Source: Candidatus Babeliales bacterium (lineage in GTDB: Bacteria > Babelota > Babeliae > Babelales > Chromulinivoraceae). From it: 50,036 bases of DNA. Shown here piece after piece: positions 42,795 to 50,036 of the stretch (position 1 is the stretch's first letter; each line of letters starts with the position of its first letter). The stretch spans positions 1 to 50,036 of the forward strand of contig JAGOPI010000003.1 in the NCBI GenBank assembly GCA_017992075.1, read 5' to 3'. The notes under the pieces were generated by a model, which worked only from the letters and a program-made list of their open reading frames with translations, searched no databases and was not told the origin of the DNA. The position numbers were made by a program, and so were the translations under genes.

Positions 42795-44021
42795 ATGAAG
42801 TTTTCGTTAGTGACGATAAGCTTTTTTATTTTTATGTTATGTGTTACGCATGCATTGCTTTTGGGGCAGTGTCCGCAACCGGTGCCAACAAAATATGAAC
42901 ACATTAAGCCGGGAAAAGTTGTTGCTGCTTATTTTGCCAGTTGGGATAAATATGGCATGTACAAAGTGTCAGACATTGAACCGATAGCGGATACCTTGAC
43001 ACATGTGATTTATGCCTTTGCAAAACCAAATACAGAAACTGGAATGTGTGATTTGCATGATCCTTGGGCAGACGTTGGTGCAAATTTTGAGCATCGTAAA
43101 AAAGTGGGTGGTCATTTTGGTGAATTTTTGCAGCTCAAGAAAAAATTCCCTCATTTAAAAATTTTGTTGTCGGTTGGTGGAGGAACCTACAGTAAAAATT
43201 TTCTTGAAATTGCGCGTCAAGGCTTAAGTCGGCAGTTTGTTGATTCTGCGGTGCAACTTTTAGATAGTTATGAATATGAATATGAACATACACAGCAAGG
43301 ATCAGATCATTTGCATAAATTTGAGTATCCAGAACTTTTTGATGGATTAGATTTGGATTGGGAATGGCCTGGTACAACAATTGCTCCCGAAGATAGTGCT
43401 TTGTTTTGTGAAATGGTTAAACTATTTTATCAAGCATTAAAAAAACGATCAAAGAAATCTATTTTTACTTGTTCAGTGCAATCACAATTAAAAATAATTA
43501 AAAGTTTGAATTTAAGTTCAATCGCAAAGTATGTGAATTGGTTTCATGTAATGACGTATGATTTTGGTGGTTCGTTTTCTCCAGGAGTTAGTTTTAATGC
43601 TCCAATTTGTAACGATTCATCACCGTATAGTATTGATGAAACAATGAATGCATTGATGAATGTGGACGTATCTCCTGATAAATTAGTGTTGGGAATTCCG
43701 TTGTATGGGTACGTGTATGATCAAACTGAAGAAAAAATGGGTGCAAAATTTGAAAAAACAGAAAAAACTGGAGCGTTAACCTATGCACGTATTAAAGAAT
43801 TATATTTGAATAACAGTGTGTGCAAAAAACGATGGCATAAAAAATCTTATGTTCCGTATGCATTTTGTCCACATGATGATATTTTTGTGAGTTATGATGA
43901 TGCACGTTCGGTTGCGGTAAAAGTTTTGTATGCACAGACTAAAAAATTACAAGGTGTTGTTTTTTGGCGACTGTCGGGGGATGATAAAGATCATAGCCTT
44001 GTTAAGGCCGCAAAAATATAG
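42795..44021 (+). CDS. exported GH18 chitinase
   Basis: Hydrolyses beta-1,4-GlcNAc polymers. The start at 42795 (MKFSLVTISFFIFMLCVTHA, signal peptide) follows a run of six G by 5 nt; the frame stays open further upstream to 42717. The 408-residue protein has VVAAYFASWDKYG (first strand), LKILLSVGGGTYS (S-x-G-G) and the catalytic motif DGLDLDWEW with acid E190. MTYDFGGSF and a C-terminal GVVFWRLSGDD strand complete the barrel. No chitin-binding domain is seen. Substrate could be chitin of a host, prey or cyst wall. Confidence 0.9.
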   Translation: MKFSLVTISFFIFMLCVTHALLLGQCPQPVPTKYEHIKPGKVVAAYFASWDKYGMYKVSDIEPIADTLTHVIYAFAKPNTETGMCDLHDPWADVGANFEHRKKVGGHFGEFLQLKKKFPHLKILLSVGGGTYSKNFLEIARQGLSRQFVDSAVQLLDSYEYEYEHTQQGSDHLHKFEYPELFDGLDLDWEWPGTTIAPEDSALFCEMVKLFYQALKKRSKKSIFTCSVQSQLKIIKSLNLSSIAKYVNWFHVMTYDFGGSFSPGVSFNAPICNDSSPYSIDETMNALMNVDVSPDKLVLGIPLYGYVYDQTEEKMGAKFEKTEKTGALTYARIKELYLNNSVCKKRWHKKSYVPYAFCPHDDIFVSYDDARSVAVKVLYAQTKKLQGVVFWRLSGDDKDHSLVKAAKI

Positions 44022-44032
44022 AATTTATTTTA

Positions 44033-44123
44033 TGTCTGGATCCCAAATCGAAGTTTGGGATGACAAAGAAAAAACGACTATAAAAGAGGCCGTCGTCTTT
44101 CTGAACTTGATCCAGAATCCAGA
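44033..44123. repeat. paired palindromic repeat
   Basis: 44033-44064 (TGTCTGGATCCCAAATCGAA then GTTTGGGATGAC) and 44092-44123 (GTCGTCTTTCTGAACTTGAT then CCAGAATCCAGA) are inverted diverged copies of the repeat palindrome. They lie between the chitinase gene and gyrA. Confidence 0.55.
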
Positions 44124-44260
44124 AATTTATAACAAAAGTCATTATTGTGATTTAAACCTTTTTGTAGTATTCTGGTATGAATTATTTATTCATGGAGTTG
44201 ATAAGAAATTTGCATCCATAGTAGAGTAATCAAAATCGAATAATTTCAAAAAGGATTTGA

Positions 44261-46804
44261 ATGAGTTCTGATACCAATCAAGAAAAAAATAAACTTTCTA
44301 TATCTCCAATTTTAATTGAAGACGAACTAAAATCGTCGTTTCTTGATTACGCAATGTCTGTTGTCGTATCACGAGCGATTCCTGATGTTCGTGATGGTTT
44401 AAAACCAGTTCATCGTCGAGTTGTGTACACAATGTATACGCTTGGTTTTTTTCATAGCAAACCATACCATAAATCTGTTCGCGTAGTCGGTGAAGTTTTA
44501 GGACGTTTTCACCCGCATGGTGATCAAGCTGTGTACAACACTATGGTTGGTATGGTTCAAGATTTTTCTAAGCGATATCCATTACTTGACGGACAGGGGA
44601 ACTGGGGTTCGGTAGATGGTGATAATGCAGCAGCTATGCGTTATACTGAAGTTCGCATGATGAAAGTCTGCGCTGAACTGTTAAGTGATATTGCAAAAGA
44701 TACTGTTGATTTTGTTCCAAACTTTGATGAGTCAACGATTGAACCCGTTATTTTACCATCGCGCATTCCAAATTTGCTGATTAATGGTACCTCTGGTATC
44801 GCAGTTGGTATGGCAACATCAATTCCACCGCACAATTTAACAGAGGTGCTTGATGGTTGTATTGCTGTTTTAAAAAATAAAAATTTATCCGATGAAGATT
44901 TGTTTAAAATTATTCCAGCTCCAGATTTTCCTACAGGTGGAATAATTTGTGGACGTTCAGGAATTGTTAAAGCGTATCAAACTGGTCGCGGTAGTTTGAT
45001 GCTTCGTGGTGTTGTCAGTGAAGAAGAAGGCAAGAAAGGTACAAGCTTAGTTATTACTCAATTGCCGTATATGATTAATAAATCTGAGTTGATTATTAAA
45101 ATTGCTGATCTTGTAAAAGATAAAGTGATTGAAGGTATTTCAAACATTCGTGATGAGTCTGATAAAAAAGGTATGCGCGTTGTTATCGAGCTGAAAAAAG
45201 GCGAAATTCCAAACGTAACATTAAATCAGCTTTATAAATTTACATCATTACAAACATCAGTTTCTATTTTAATGCTTGCACTTCTTGATAATAAACCAAT
45301 TATTTTTACACTACGTCGTATGCTTGATGAATTTTTAATTCATCGTCGTACGATTGTTTTTAAACGCACTGAATTTGATTTGAAAAAAGCTCAAGCGCGA
45401 GAACATATTCTTTCAGGATTATTAATTGCACTTGAAAACATTGACAAAATTATTGAATTAATTAAAAAGTCTGATGCTGCAGAAGATGCAATGAAAAAGT
45501 TAAACGAAACGTTTATGCTTTCAGTTGAACAATCTAAAGCAATTTTGGAAATGAGACTTCAGCGATTAACAGGTCTTGAACAGGGTAAATTGCAAGAAGA
45601 AATGAAAGAATTGAAAGCTTTTATCGCGCAACTTCAAATTATTTTACAAGATACATCAGTACTTGATAAAGAAATATTAAAAGAATTATTAGAAATTAAA
45701 GAACAGTATGGCGATAAACGTCGCACAACCATTCAAGGTCCAATCAATGTCCTTTCAGATTTAGATTTAGTGACTGAAGAAGATGTTGTTGTAACGTTGA
45801 CTCGAAAAGGCTACATCAAACGAGTTGCACTCAAAACATATGAGTTGCAGCATCGTGGCGGTAAAGGTAAAATGGGTATGGCATCCCTCGATGATTCAGA
45901 AGATTTAATTCAAGATATTTTTGTAACAACAACACATGGCGATTTATTGTTCTTTAGTAATTTTGGTCGTGTGTATTGCATGAAAGTGTATGAAATTCCT
46001 GAAGGATCTCGTATTGCTAAAGGTCGTGCACTTGTTAATTTGCTTCCATTGCAAGAAAATGAATACATTGTTAAATTACTTGAATCAGGCAATATTGAAG
46101 ATAAATCAATTGTGTTATTAACGCGTAATGGCACAATCAAACGTACACCAGGTGAAAACTTTGTAAAAATTCGTTGCACGGGAATTCGTGCCGTAAACTT
46201 AAACGAAGGTGATGAACTTGTATTCTGTGCGGTGTGTGTTGACACTAATTTTATTGTTATTGCAACAAAATTAGGTCAAGGTATTCGCTTTAAAGCTACA
46301 GAAGTTCGATTGATGGGGCGTCAAGCTGCCGGAGTTCGTGGAATTTGTTTACGTGATGGTGATGCTGTTGTAGGTCTTGAAATCGTTAACGAAAAACAAG
46401 ATATCTTATTTGCAACATCGCGCGGCTATGGTAAACGTACAAAAGTTGAAGATTTTCGTGTTGCGCATCGTGGTGGAGTGGGTGTTCGTACAATTCCTAC
46501 CGGTGATCGTAATGGTGATGTGATAGGCTTGGTGCTTGTTTGCGATAATTCTGAAATTTTGCTTATTGATCAATATGGCAAAATTATTCGAATTTCTCCA
46601 AAAGAAGTTCGTACGATGGGCCGTCAAGCGCAAGGTGTTCGTTTAATTCGCTTAGAGCCGTCGCAAGAACTTTCATCAGTTGTTGCATTTGAAAATATGA
46701 TGCCAATTGAAGGTAAAGATTTTTCAAGTAGTGAACGATGTGAGTATCTTGGTGAACAAAATCAAGTTGTTAATCAAGATGCTGAAGATGAAGCAGCTGA
46801 ATAA
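44261..46804 (+). CDS. gyrA: DNA gyrase subunit A
   Basis: The strand-passing subunit of DNA gyrase, 847 residues. It has the N-terminal breakage-reunion domain with catalytic Y128 in AAAMRYTEVRM, then coiled-coil arms and a six-bladed C-terminal wrapping domain. That domain carries the GyrA box QHRGGKG, which distinguishes it from ParC. The drug-binding helix reads HPHGDQAVYN: Q89 and N93 stand where E. coli has S83 and D87. AAAAGGATTTG precedes the ATG. gyrB is not adjacent. Confidence 0.95.
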   Translation: MSSDTNQEKNKLSISPILIEDELKSSFLDYAMSVVVSRAIPDVRDGLKPVHRRVVYTMYTLGFFHSKPYHKSVRVVGEVLGRFHPHGDQAVYNTMVGMVQDFSKRYPLLDGQGNWGSVDGDNAAAMRYTEVRMMKVCAELLSDIAKDTVDFVPNFDESTIEPVILPSRIPNLLINGTSGIAVGMATSIPPHNLTEVLDGCIAVLKNKNLSDEDLFKIIPAPDFPTGGIICGRSGIVKAYQTGRGSLMLRGVVSEEEGKKGTSLVITQLPYMINKSELIIKIADLVKDKVIEGISNIRDESDKKGMRVVIELKKGEIPNVTLNQLYKFTSLQTSVSILMLALLDNKPIIFTLRRMLDEFLIHRRTIVFKRTEFDLKKAQAREHILSGLLIALENIDKIIELIKKSDAAEDAMKKLNETFMLSVEQSKAILEMRLQRLTGLEQGKLQEEMKELKAFIAQLQIILQDTSVLDKEILKELLEIKEQYGDKRRTTIQGPINVLSDLDLVTEEDVVVTLTRKGYIKRVALKTYELQHRGGKGKMGMASLDDSEDLIQDIFVTTTHGDLLFFSNFGRVYCMKVYEIPEGSRIAKGRALVNLLPLQENEYIVKLLESGNIEDKSIVLLTRNGTIKRTPGENFVKIRCTGIRAVNLNEGDELVFCAVCVDTNFIVIATKLGQGIRFKATEVRLMGRQAAGVRGICLRDGDAVVGLEIVNEKQDILFATSRGYGKRTKVEDFRVAHRGGVGVRTIPTGDRNGDVIGLVLVCDNSEILLIDQYGKIIRISPKEVRTMGRQAQGVRLIRLEPSQELSSVVAFENMMPIEGKDFSSSERCEYLGEQNQVVNQDAEDEAAE

Positions 46805-46820
46805 ATTTAAAAAGTAGTTA

Positions 46821-46862
46821 ATAACAAAAAGGAAGCATAGAAATGTGCTTCCTTTTTGTTAT
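46821..46862. terminator. gyrA terminator
   Basis: A 17-bp stem pairs ATAACAAAAAGGAAGCA (46821-46837) with 46846-46862, loop of 8 nt. It ends gyrA transcription, although the next gene runs in the same direction. Confidence 0.85.
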
Positions 46863-46892
46863 TAAAAATATATGTTCTAATTTAGGGTTTTT

Positions 46893-47210
46893 ATGAAAAA
46901 AACATTCATGAGCGTCATTTTAGGGTTTAGTTTTTTTGTGCATGGTGAAAATAAATTATCCTTTGCAGATTGTGTGGAACAAACTTTTGGAACAAAATAT
47001 GGGAATAGGGTTCATTGGGCAACTCTTAGATTAAAAACATTGTCAAATGGGGAAATTGTAACAAATAATAATCCAGAGCAAAATAAATTAACGGTAGGTG
47101 GAAAAATTGCAAAAGCTTTGCAAGAAAATAAGCAATATTTGAAATGTTTAAAGTTAACTACGGCAATTTTTATGCAAAAAAATGCAGATGAATCCATTTT
47201 TTTATATTGA
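46893..47210 (+). CDS. small exported protein, unknown
   Basis: A 105-residue protein with signal peptide (MKKTFMSVILGFSFFVHG) followed by a short Cys-containing domain (LSFADCVEQTFGTKYGNRVH; ENKQYLKCLKLTTAIFMQ). No family was recognised. TTAGGGTTTTT precedes the ATG. After the stop another frame continues openly to 47284 with a coding-like tail (TTNDSIDMSEFFPKRPKK). A single base change in the T-run before the stop would add it. Confidence 0.6.
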   Translation: MKKTFMSVILGFSFFVHGENKLSFADCVEQTFGTKYGNRVHWATLRLKTLSNGEIVTNNNPEQNKLTVGGKIAKALQENKQYLKCLKLTTAIFMQKNADESIFLY

Positions 47211-47291
47211 CAATAATAAAAGAAAAAACTACGAATGATTCAATTGATATGTCAGAATTTTTTCCTAAACGACCTAAAAAATAATAAATAA

Positions 47292-48422
47292 ATGAGCATA
47301 CCTGATCAAAATATTATTTTACACCTTAGTTTAATTGATGGTGTTGGCGAAGCGTTACTGTATAAATTAATTGAAAGATTAGGGCAAGAGCGGTTGCCAG
47401 AGGTTTATAATTTTTTTGTTAGTGATTTTTTAACGTTAGGTGTGCCGGAGCAAATTGCACAAAATTTGGTACAAGGTTTAAAAAATCAAAAAATTATTGA
47501 TCAAGAATTAGCATTGATGCGTGAGCATCGTGTTGGTTTAGTAACTATTTTTTGTCCCGAATATTCAAAATTGCTTAAAGAAATTCATGTGCCGCCCGTG
47601 CTGCTTTATTTTCAAGGTGATATTAATCTTTTTGCGCATGAAAAAAATATTGCATGCGTCGGTGCACGCAAGGCGCATCGATACGTTCATGATGCATTAA
47701 CCTATTTAATTGTTCCGATGATGCATGATGGATGGGTTGTTGTGAGTGGTGGAGCTCAAGGAGCAGATACCTATGCTCATCAAATTGCACTTGAACAAAA
47801 AATTCCAACGATTGTGGTTGTTGGTTCTGGATTGTGCCATGTGTATCCGCCACAAAATAAAAAATTATTTGAACAGGTTGTTGCTGCTGGTGGACTCATT
47901 GTTAGTTCATTTTCGATGGAAACAAAACCAGATCCCTGGAACTTTCCAAAACGAAATCGATTAATTTCAGGACTTTCACGTGGTTGTTTGGTTTTGCAAG
48001 CTGCAGCAAAAAGTGGAGCTTTGATCACCGCAGAATCTGCGCTACAGCAAGGTAGAGAAGTTTTTGCTGTGCCAGGTTCTATTTTTGATGAATTAAGTGC
48101 TGGATGCCATAATTTAATTCAGCAAGGTGCAAAGTTGGTAACTTGTGCTCAAGATATTTTAGATGAATTGGGCTATCCTGCGCCCGCTGTAGTCGTGGGC
48201 GAAAAAAAATCTCAACAGAAAATTTTTGTTCAACCAGTTCAGGCTATGCCTTTTGATGATCTATCGAATCAAATTTTGCAACAAGCTGTTGTGCCGATTA
48301 CTGGTGATTTATTGCTATCAAAATTACAGGTTGACGTAAATGTCTTACAAAACAAACTGTTTGAGTTAAGTTTAGATGGAAAGATAGCTCAGGATGGCAT
48401 GGGATTTTGGAAACGAACCTAA
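47292..48422 (+). CDS. dprA: DNA processing protein DprA
   Basis: Protects incoming single-stranded DNA and loads RecA in natural transformation. The 376-residue protein has an N-terminal helix-hairpin-helix-like region and a Rossmann core. The core carries IACVGARKAHRY, VVSGGAQGADTYAHQIAL, SGLCHVYPPQNKKLF, FPKRNRLISGLSRGCLV and SGALITAESALQQGREVFAV. A C-terminal winged-helix-like domain follows. Domain order and length are normal. Presence of a full DprA suggests DNA uptake capacity or a repair role. Confidence 0.94.
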   Translation: MSIPDQNIILHLSLIDGVGEALLYKLIERLGQERLPEVYNFFVSDFLTLGVPEQIAQNLVQGLKNQKIIDQELALMREHRVGLVTIFCPEYSKLLKEIHVPPVLLYFQGDINLFAHEKNIACVGARKAHRYVHDALTYLIVPMMHDGWVVVSGGAQGADTYAHQIALEQKIPTIVVVGSGLCHVYPPQNKKLFEQVVAAGGLIVSSFSMETKPDPWNFPKRNRLISGLSRGCLVLQAAAKSGALITAESALQQGREVFAVPGSIFDELSAGCHNLIQQGAKLVTCAQDILDELGYPAPAVVVGEKKSQQKIFVQPVQAMPFDDLSNQILQQAVVPITGDLLLSKLQVDVNVLQNKLFELSLDGKIAQDGMGFWKRT

Positions 48423-48496
48423 ACATCTTGAGTCATCGCTTATCGTTTTGATACCCTTGAAAAAAGTTAAAATTTAAAATATTTAAGGGGGCTGGT

Positions 48497-48937
48497 ATGA
48501 ATCAAAGGTTGTTTGTTATTCTATTTTTATGTAATTTTTGGGTCAAAATGGGTGTTTGTTCGAAAGATCAGCAGGAGTCTGTTGAACTGGTTTCAACGAT
48601 TTCATGTGAAGATTTGCATCAAAAAATGGAGATGAATGAACAAGGGCTGTATGTGATAAATGTTCTTCCCAAAGATATTTGTAAAGATTGTCAAATTCCA
48701 GGAACGCTTAATATTCCCGTTGATAAATTGTTGAAAAAAGTACAAAATTGGCCAAAAAATCGTGAAATTGTGATTCATTGTGCAGGTAATCCATGCCCAC
48801 TTGGTCGTCATGCTTATGAATTGCTTACAGTTCAAGGATTTCAAAACGTTTCACTTTTTGATGGCGGCTTGCGTTCTTGGAAGCGTCAAAATTTGCCAAC
48901 TTATGGTCGATGTCGAGCTGGATATTTGAAGGGTTAA
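48497..48937 (+). CDS. exported rhodanese-like protein
   Basis: A 146-residue single rhodanese domain with a signal segment (MNQRLFVILFLCNFWVKMGV). The active loop HCAGNPCPLG has C95 in the catalytic position and a second Cys at 100. CQIPGTLNIPVDKLL precedes it, and FDGGLRSWKRQNLP and the tail YGRCRAGYLKG follow. It is paralogous to the cytoplasmic protein at 30606-30983 and carries extra Cys residues. A periplasmic sulfur-transfer or redox role is likely, partner unknown. Its ribosome binding site is AAGGGGG. Confidence 0.85.
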   Translation: MNQRLFVILFLCNFWVKMGVCSKDQQESVELVSTISCEDLHQKMEMNEQGLYVINVLPKDICKDCQIPGTLNIPVDKLLKKVQNWPKNREIVIHCAGNPCPLGRHAYELLTVQGFQNVSLFDGGLRSWKRQNLPTYGRCRAGYLKG

Positions 48938-49012
48938 TCTTTGTTTTGTTTGCTTTTTTTGTAGCATTTTGTATGATATTGGTATCGATTAAATAGCAAT
49001 TATGTCTCTCTT

Positions 49013-49038
49013 GTCATTCCCGGCTTGAACGGGAATCT
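49013..49038. repeat. single palindromic repeat
   Basis: GTCATTCCCGGCTTGAACGG followed by GAATCT is one copy of the palindrome family found in pairs elsewhere. It lies between the exported rhodanese gene and rpmF. Confidence 0.55.
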
Positions 49039-49083
49039 AGCTTTAAATCAAGAGTTAAACCTTAAAAAAATCAGGAATCTACG

Positions 49084-49365
49084 ATGCCTTGTCCCAAACG
49101 AAAAAATTCCAAACAGCGCCGTAATAAACGCTGTGCCAACAAAGGTCTAGATGTTGTAACTTACACTTTTTGTCCAAACAGCGGTACTCCGGTTATGCCT
49201 CATACCGTGTGTGCAGAAAGCGGATATTACAAAGGTGTTAAAATCTTTGAAACTAAAGCTGAACGCGCAGAGCGTCGTAAATTGAAACGTGATACGCTTC
49301 AAGCTCGTCGATCTGCTTCAATGCAACAAGCAGATTCAGGCAAGAAAGAGCATTTAGCAGTTTAA
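49084..49365 (+). CDS. rpmF: 50S ribosomal protein L32 (bL32), reduced zinc site
   Basis: Ribosomal protein bL32, 93 residues. The N-terminal PKRKNSKQRRNKRCAN and the segment FCPNSGTPVMPHTVCAESGY followed by YKG match the family. The zinc ribbon normally has C-x2-C and C-x2-C; here only C30 and C43 remain, with Ser at 33 and 46. A basic C-terminal extension of about 35 residues follows the core. AGGAATC precedes the ATG. A strong terminator follows. Confidence 0.88.
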   Translation: MPCPKRKNSKQRRNKRCANKGLDVVTYTFCPNSGTPVMPHTVCAESGYYKGVKIFETKAERAERRKLKRDTLQARRSASMQQADSGKKEHLAV

Positions 49366-49390
49366 TTCAACCATTCTTGAATAACTTGGC

Positions 49391-49435
49391 GAAGTTGAAA
49401 ATTCATTTTTCAAATGAATTTTCAACTTCTTTTTC
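49391..49435 (+). terminator. rpmF terminator
   Basis: A perfect 18-bp stem (49391-49408 with 49412-49429, loop TTC) is followed by TTTTT. It includes the last codons of the relic transposase frame on the other strand. Confidence 0.9.
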
Positions 49436-49618
49436 ATAATAATTTTTAAAATTTTTATAGCCAGAATAGTGATAGTAGATAGCAATAGTAGCGATTTCGC
49501 TTAAAGAAATTTTAGAATGATTTCTTGATTTTTCACTTCCCAATAATCTTTTTTTGCCTAATTCTTGTTAAAGTAATTTGCAAAAATCATCAATTGTGCA
49601 GTATAATTGTGTTAACAT
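49403..49618 (-). pseudogene. decayed IS982-like transposase N-terminus
   Basis: Reading the minus strand from 49618 gives MLTQLYCTIDDFCKLL, a TAA stop (49568-49570), then QELGKKRLLG, SEKSRNHSKISLSEIATIAI and YYHYSGYKNFKNYYEKEVEN, ending at TGA 49403. This matches the N-terminal region of IS982-family transposases (IDDFxK, then LSxSEIxTIxIxxHxSGYxxFKxYY). A ribosome binding site (AAGGAG) still precedes the ATG. The catalytic DDE part is absent, so this is a truncated and stopped remnant. Confidence 0.7.
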
Positions 49619-49711
49619 TAGAAACTCCTTTTCAATAGCCTTCCAGCTTTGATTGGGAGTTTACTATTTTAAATGATTTTAATCAGCTTTTTTTAACTTT
49701 GAATTCGGGTT

Positions 49712-50036
49712 ATGTTTAAATTGTTGCAAAAAGTATTATTGCTTTCATTGTTTATTTTTTCATCATATATTTTTCCTTCTGCTTTGCCAATCAGACGAAT
49801 TGTTCAGGTTGTGGCTGTAAGAATATTGAATCAATCAGCACCATTTTATCATTTATCAGCTGTGCGTTGTTTGAATTTTTGTTCGGGATCTGAAGCTATG
49901 GAGAAGGTAGTCGAAAATGCAGCAGAAGGTATAGAAAAGGTTGCTGTAAAAACTGTGGAAATGACAGCGGAAGCGCAAAAAACAGGATTTCAAAACATTG
50001 ACAGATCGGTAGATAATAAAGTTGTTTTGAGTTTGG
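49712..50036 (+). CDS. exported protein, partial at window end
   Basis: An open frame from the ATG at 49712 runs past the window end (108 codons seen). It begins MFKLLQKVLLLSLFIFSSYI, a signal peptide. A region with few features follows (LPIRRIVQVVAVRILNQSAP), then an amphipathic helix (EAMEKVVENAAEGIEKVAVK). No family can be named from this part. Confidence 0.6.
   Translation, partial: MFKLLQKVLLLSLFIFSSYIFPSALPIRRIVQVVAVRILNQSAPFYHLSAVRCLNFCSGSEAMEKVVENAAEGIEKVAVKTVEMTAEAQKTGFQNIDRSVDNKVVLSL

Noticed and set aside
43930-44229. 99-codon plus-strand frame overlapping the chitinase 3' end
   Set aside because: It runs in another frame through the chitinase gene and a palindromic repeat; no start signal.

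Overview
The window is an AT-rich, gene-dense stretch of a bacterial chromosome with about 50 protein genes. It looks like a small-genome, host-associated Gram-negative bacterium. The evidence is an outer-membrane barrel-like protein ending in Phe, six ankyrin-repeat proteins that all start with Sec-type signal peptides, an exported GH18 chitinase, about two dozen exported proteins without recognisable families, and almost no biosynthetic genes beside a scattered core of information-processing genes. This combination fits Candidatus Dependentiae (TM6/Babeliae) or a similar protist-associated lineage. That placement is an inference from gene content; no rRNA gene is present to confirm it.

Layout. 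1-400: structured intergenic DNA with a covarying RNA-like motif and a 150-bp inverted-repeat element. 0.4-8 kb: exported unknowns, a membrane-anchored pseudo-enhancer-binding regulator, thrS. 8.2-14.2 kb: PIN-PhoH ATPase, MFS exporter, flavodoxin-fold reductase and three exported ankyrin proteins. 14.2-21.8 kb, mostly minus strand: rpmH-rnpA-yidD, trxB, a divergent trigger factor directly behind tRNA-Leu(UAG), frr, tsf and argS. 21.9-29.8 kb: ankyrin proteins, mnmA, then a minus-strand cluster of large exported coiled-coil proteins, one carrying a J domain whose reading frame joins the gene before it by a +1 shift. 30-36 kb: pgsA, a rhodanese, ssb, a strongly structured non-coding region, an outer-membrane protein and grpE. 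36-44 kb: an RMD1/DUF155 membrane protein, exported unknowns, lepA, an ankyrin protein with exact 99-bp duplications and the chitinase. 44-50 kb: gyrA, dprA, an exported rhodanese, rpmF, a decayed IS982-like transposase and a partial exported protein.

The core genes serve translation (thrS, argS, tsf, frr, lepA, rpmH, rpmF, mnmA, rnpA), protein folding and export (tig, grpE, yidD), DNA maintenance (gyrA, ssb, dprA), redox (trxB, rhodaneses) and lipid synthesis (pgsA). They are interleaved with fast-evolving exported proteins that probably act on the envelope or on a host. Many convergent gene pairs are separated by strong, nearly perfect hairpin terminators. The most unusual items are the apparent +1 frameshift joining an exported protein to a J-domain protein, the enhancer-binding-like regulator with its ATPase motifs erased, and a two-copy structured RNA motif supported by compensatory base changes.
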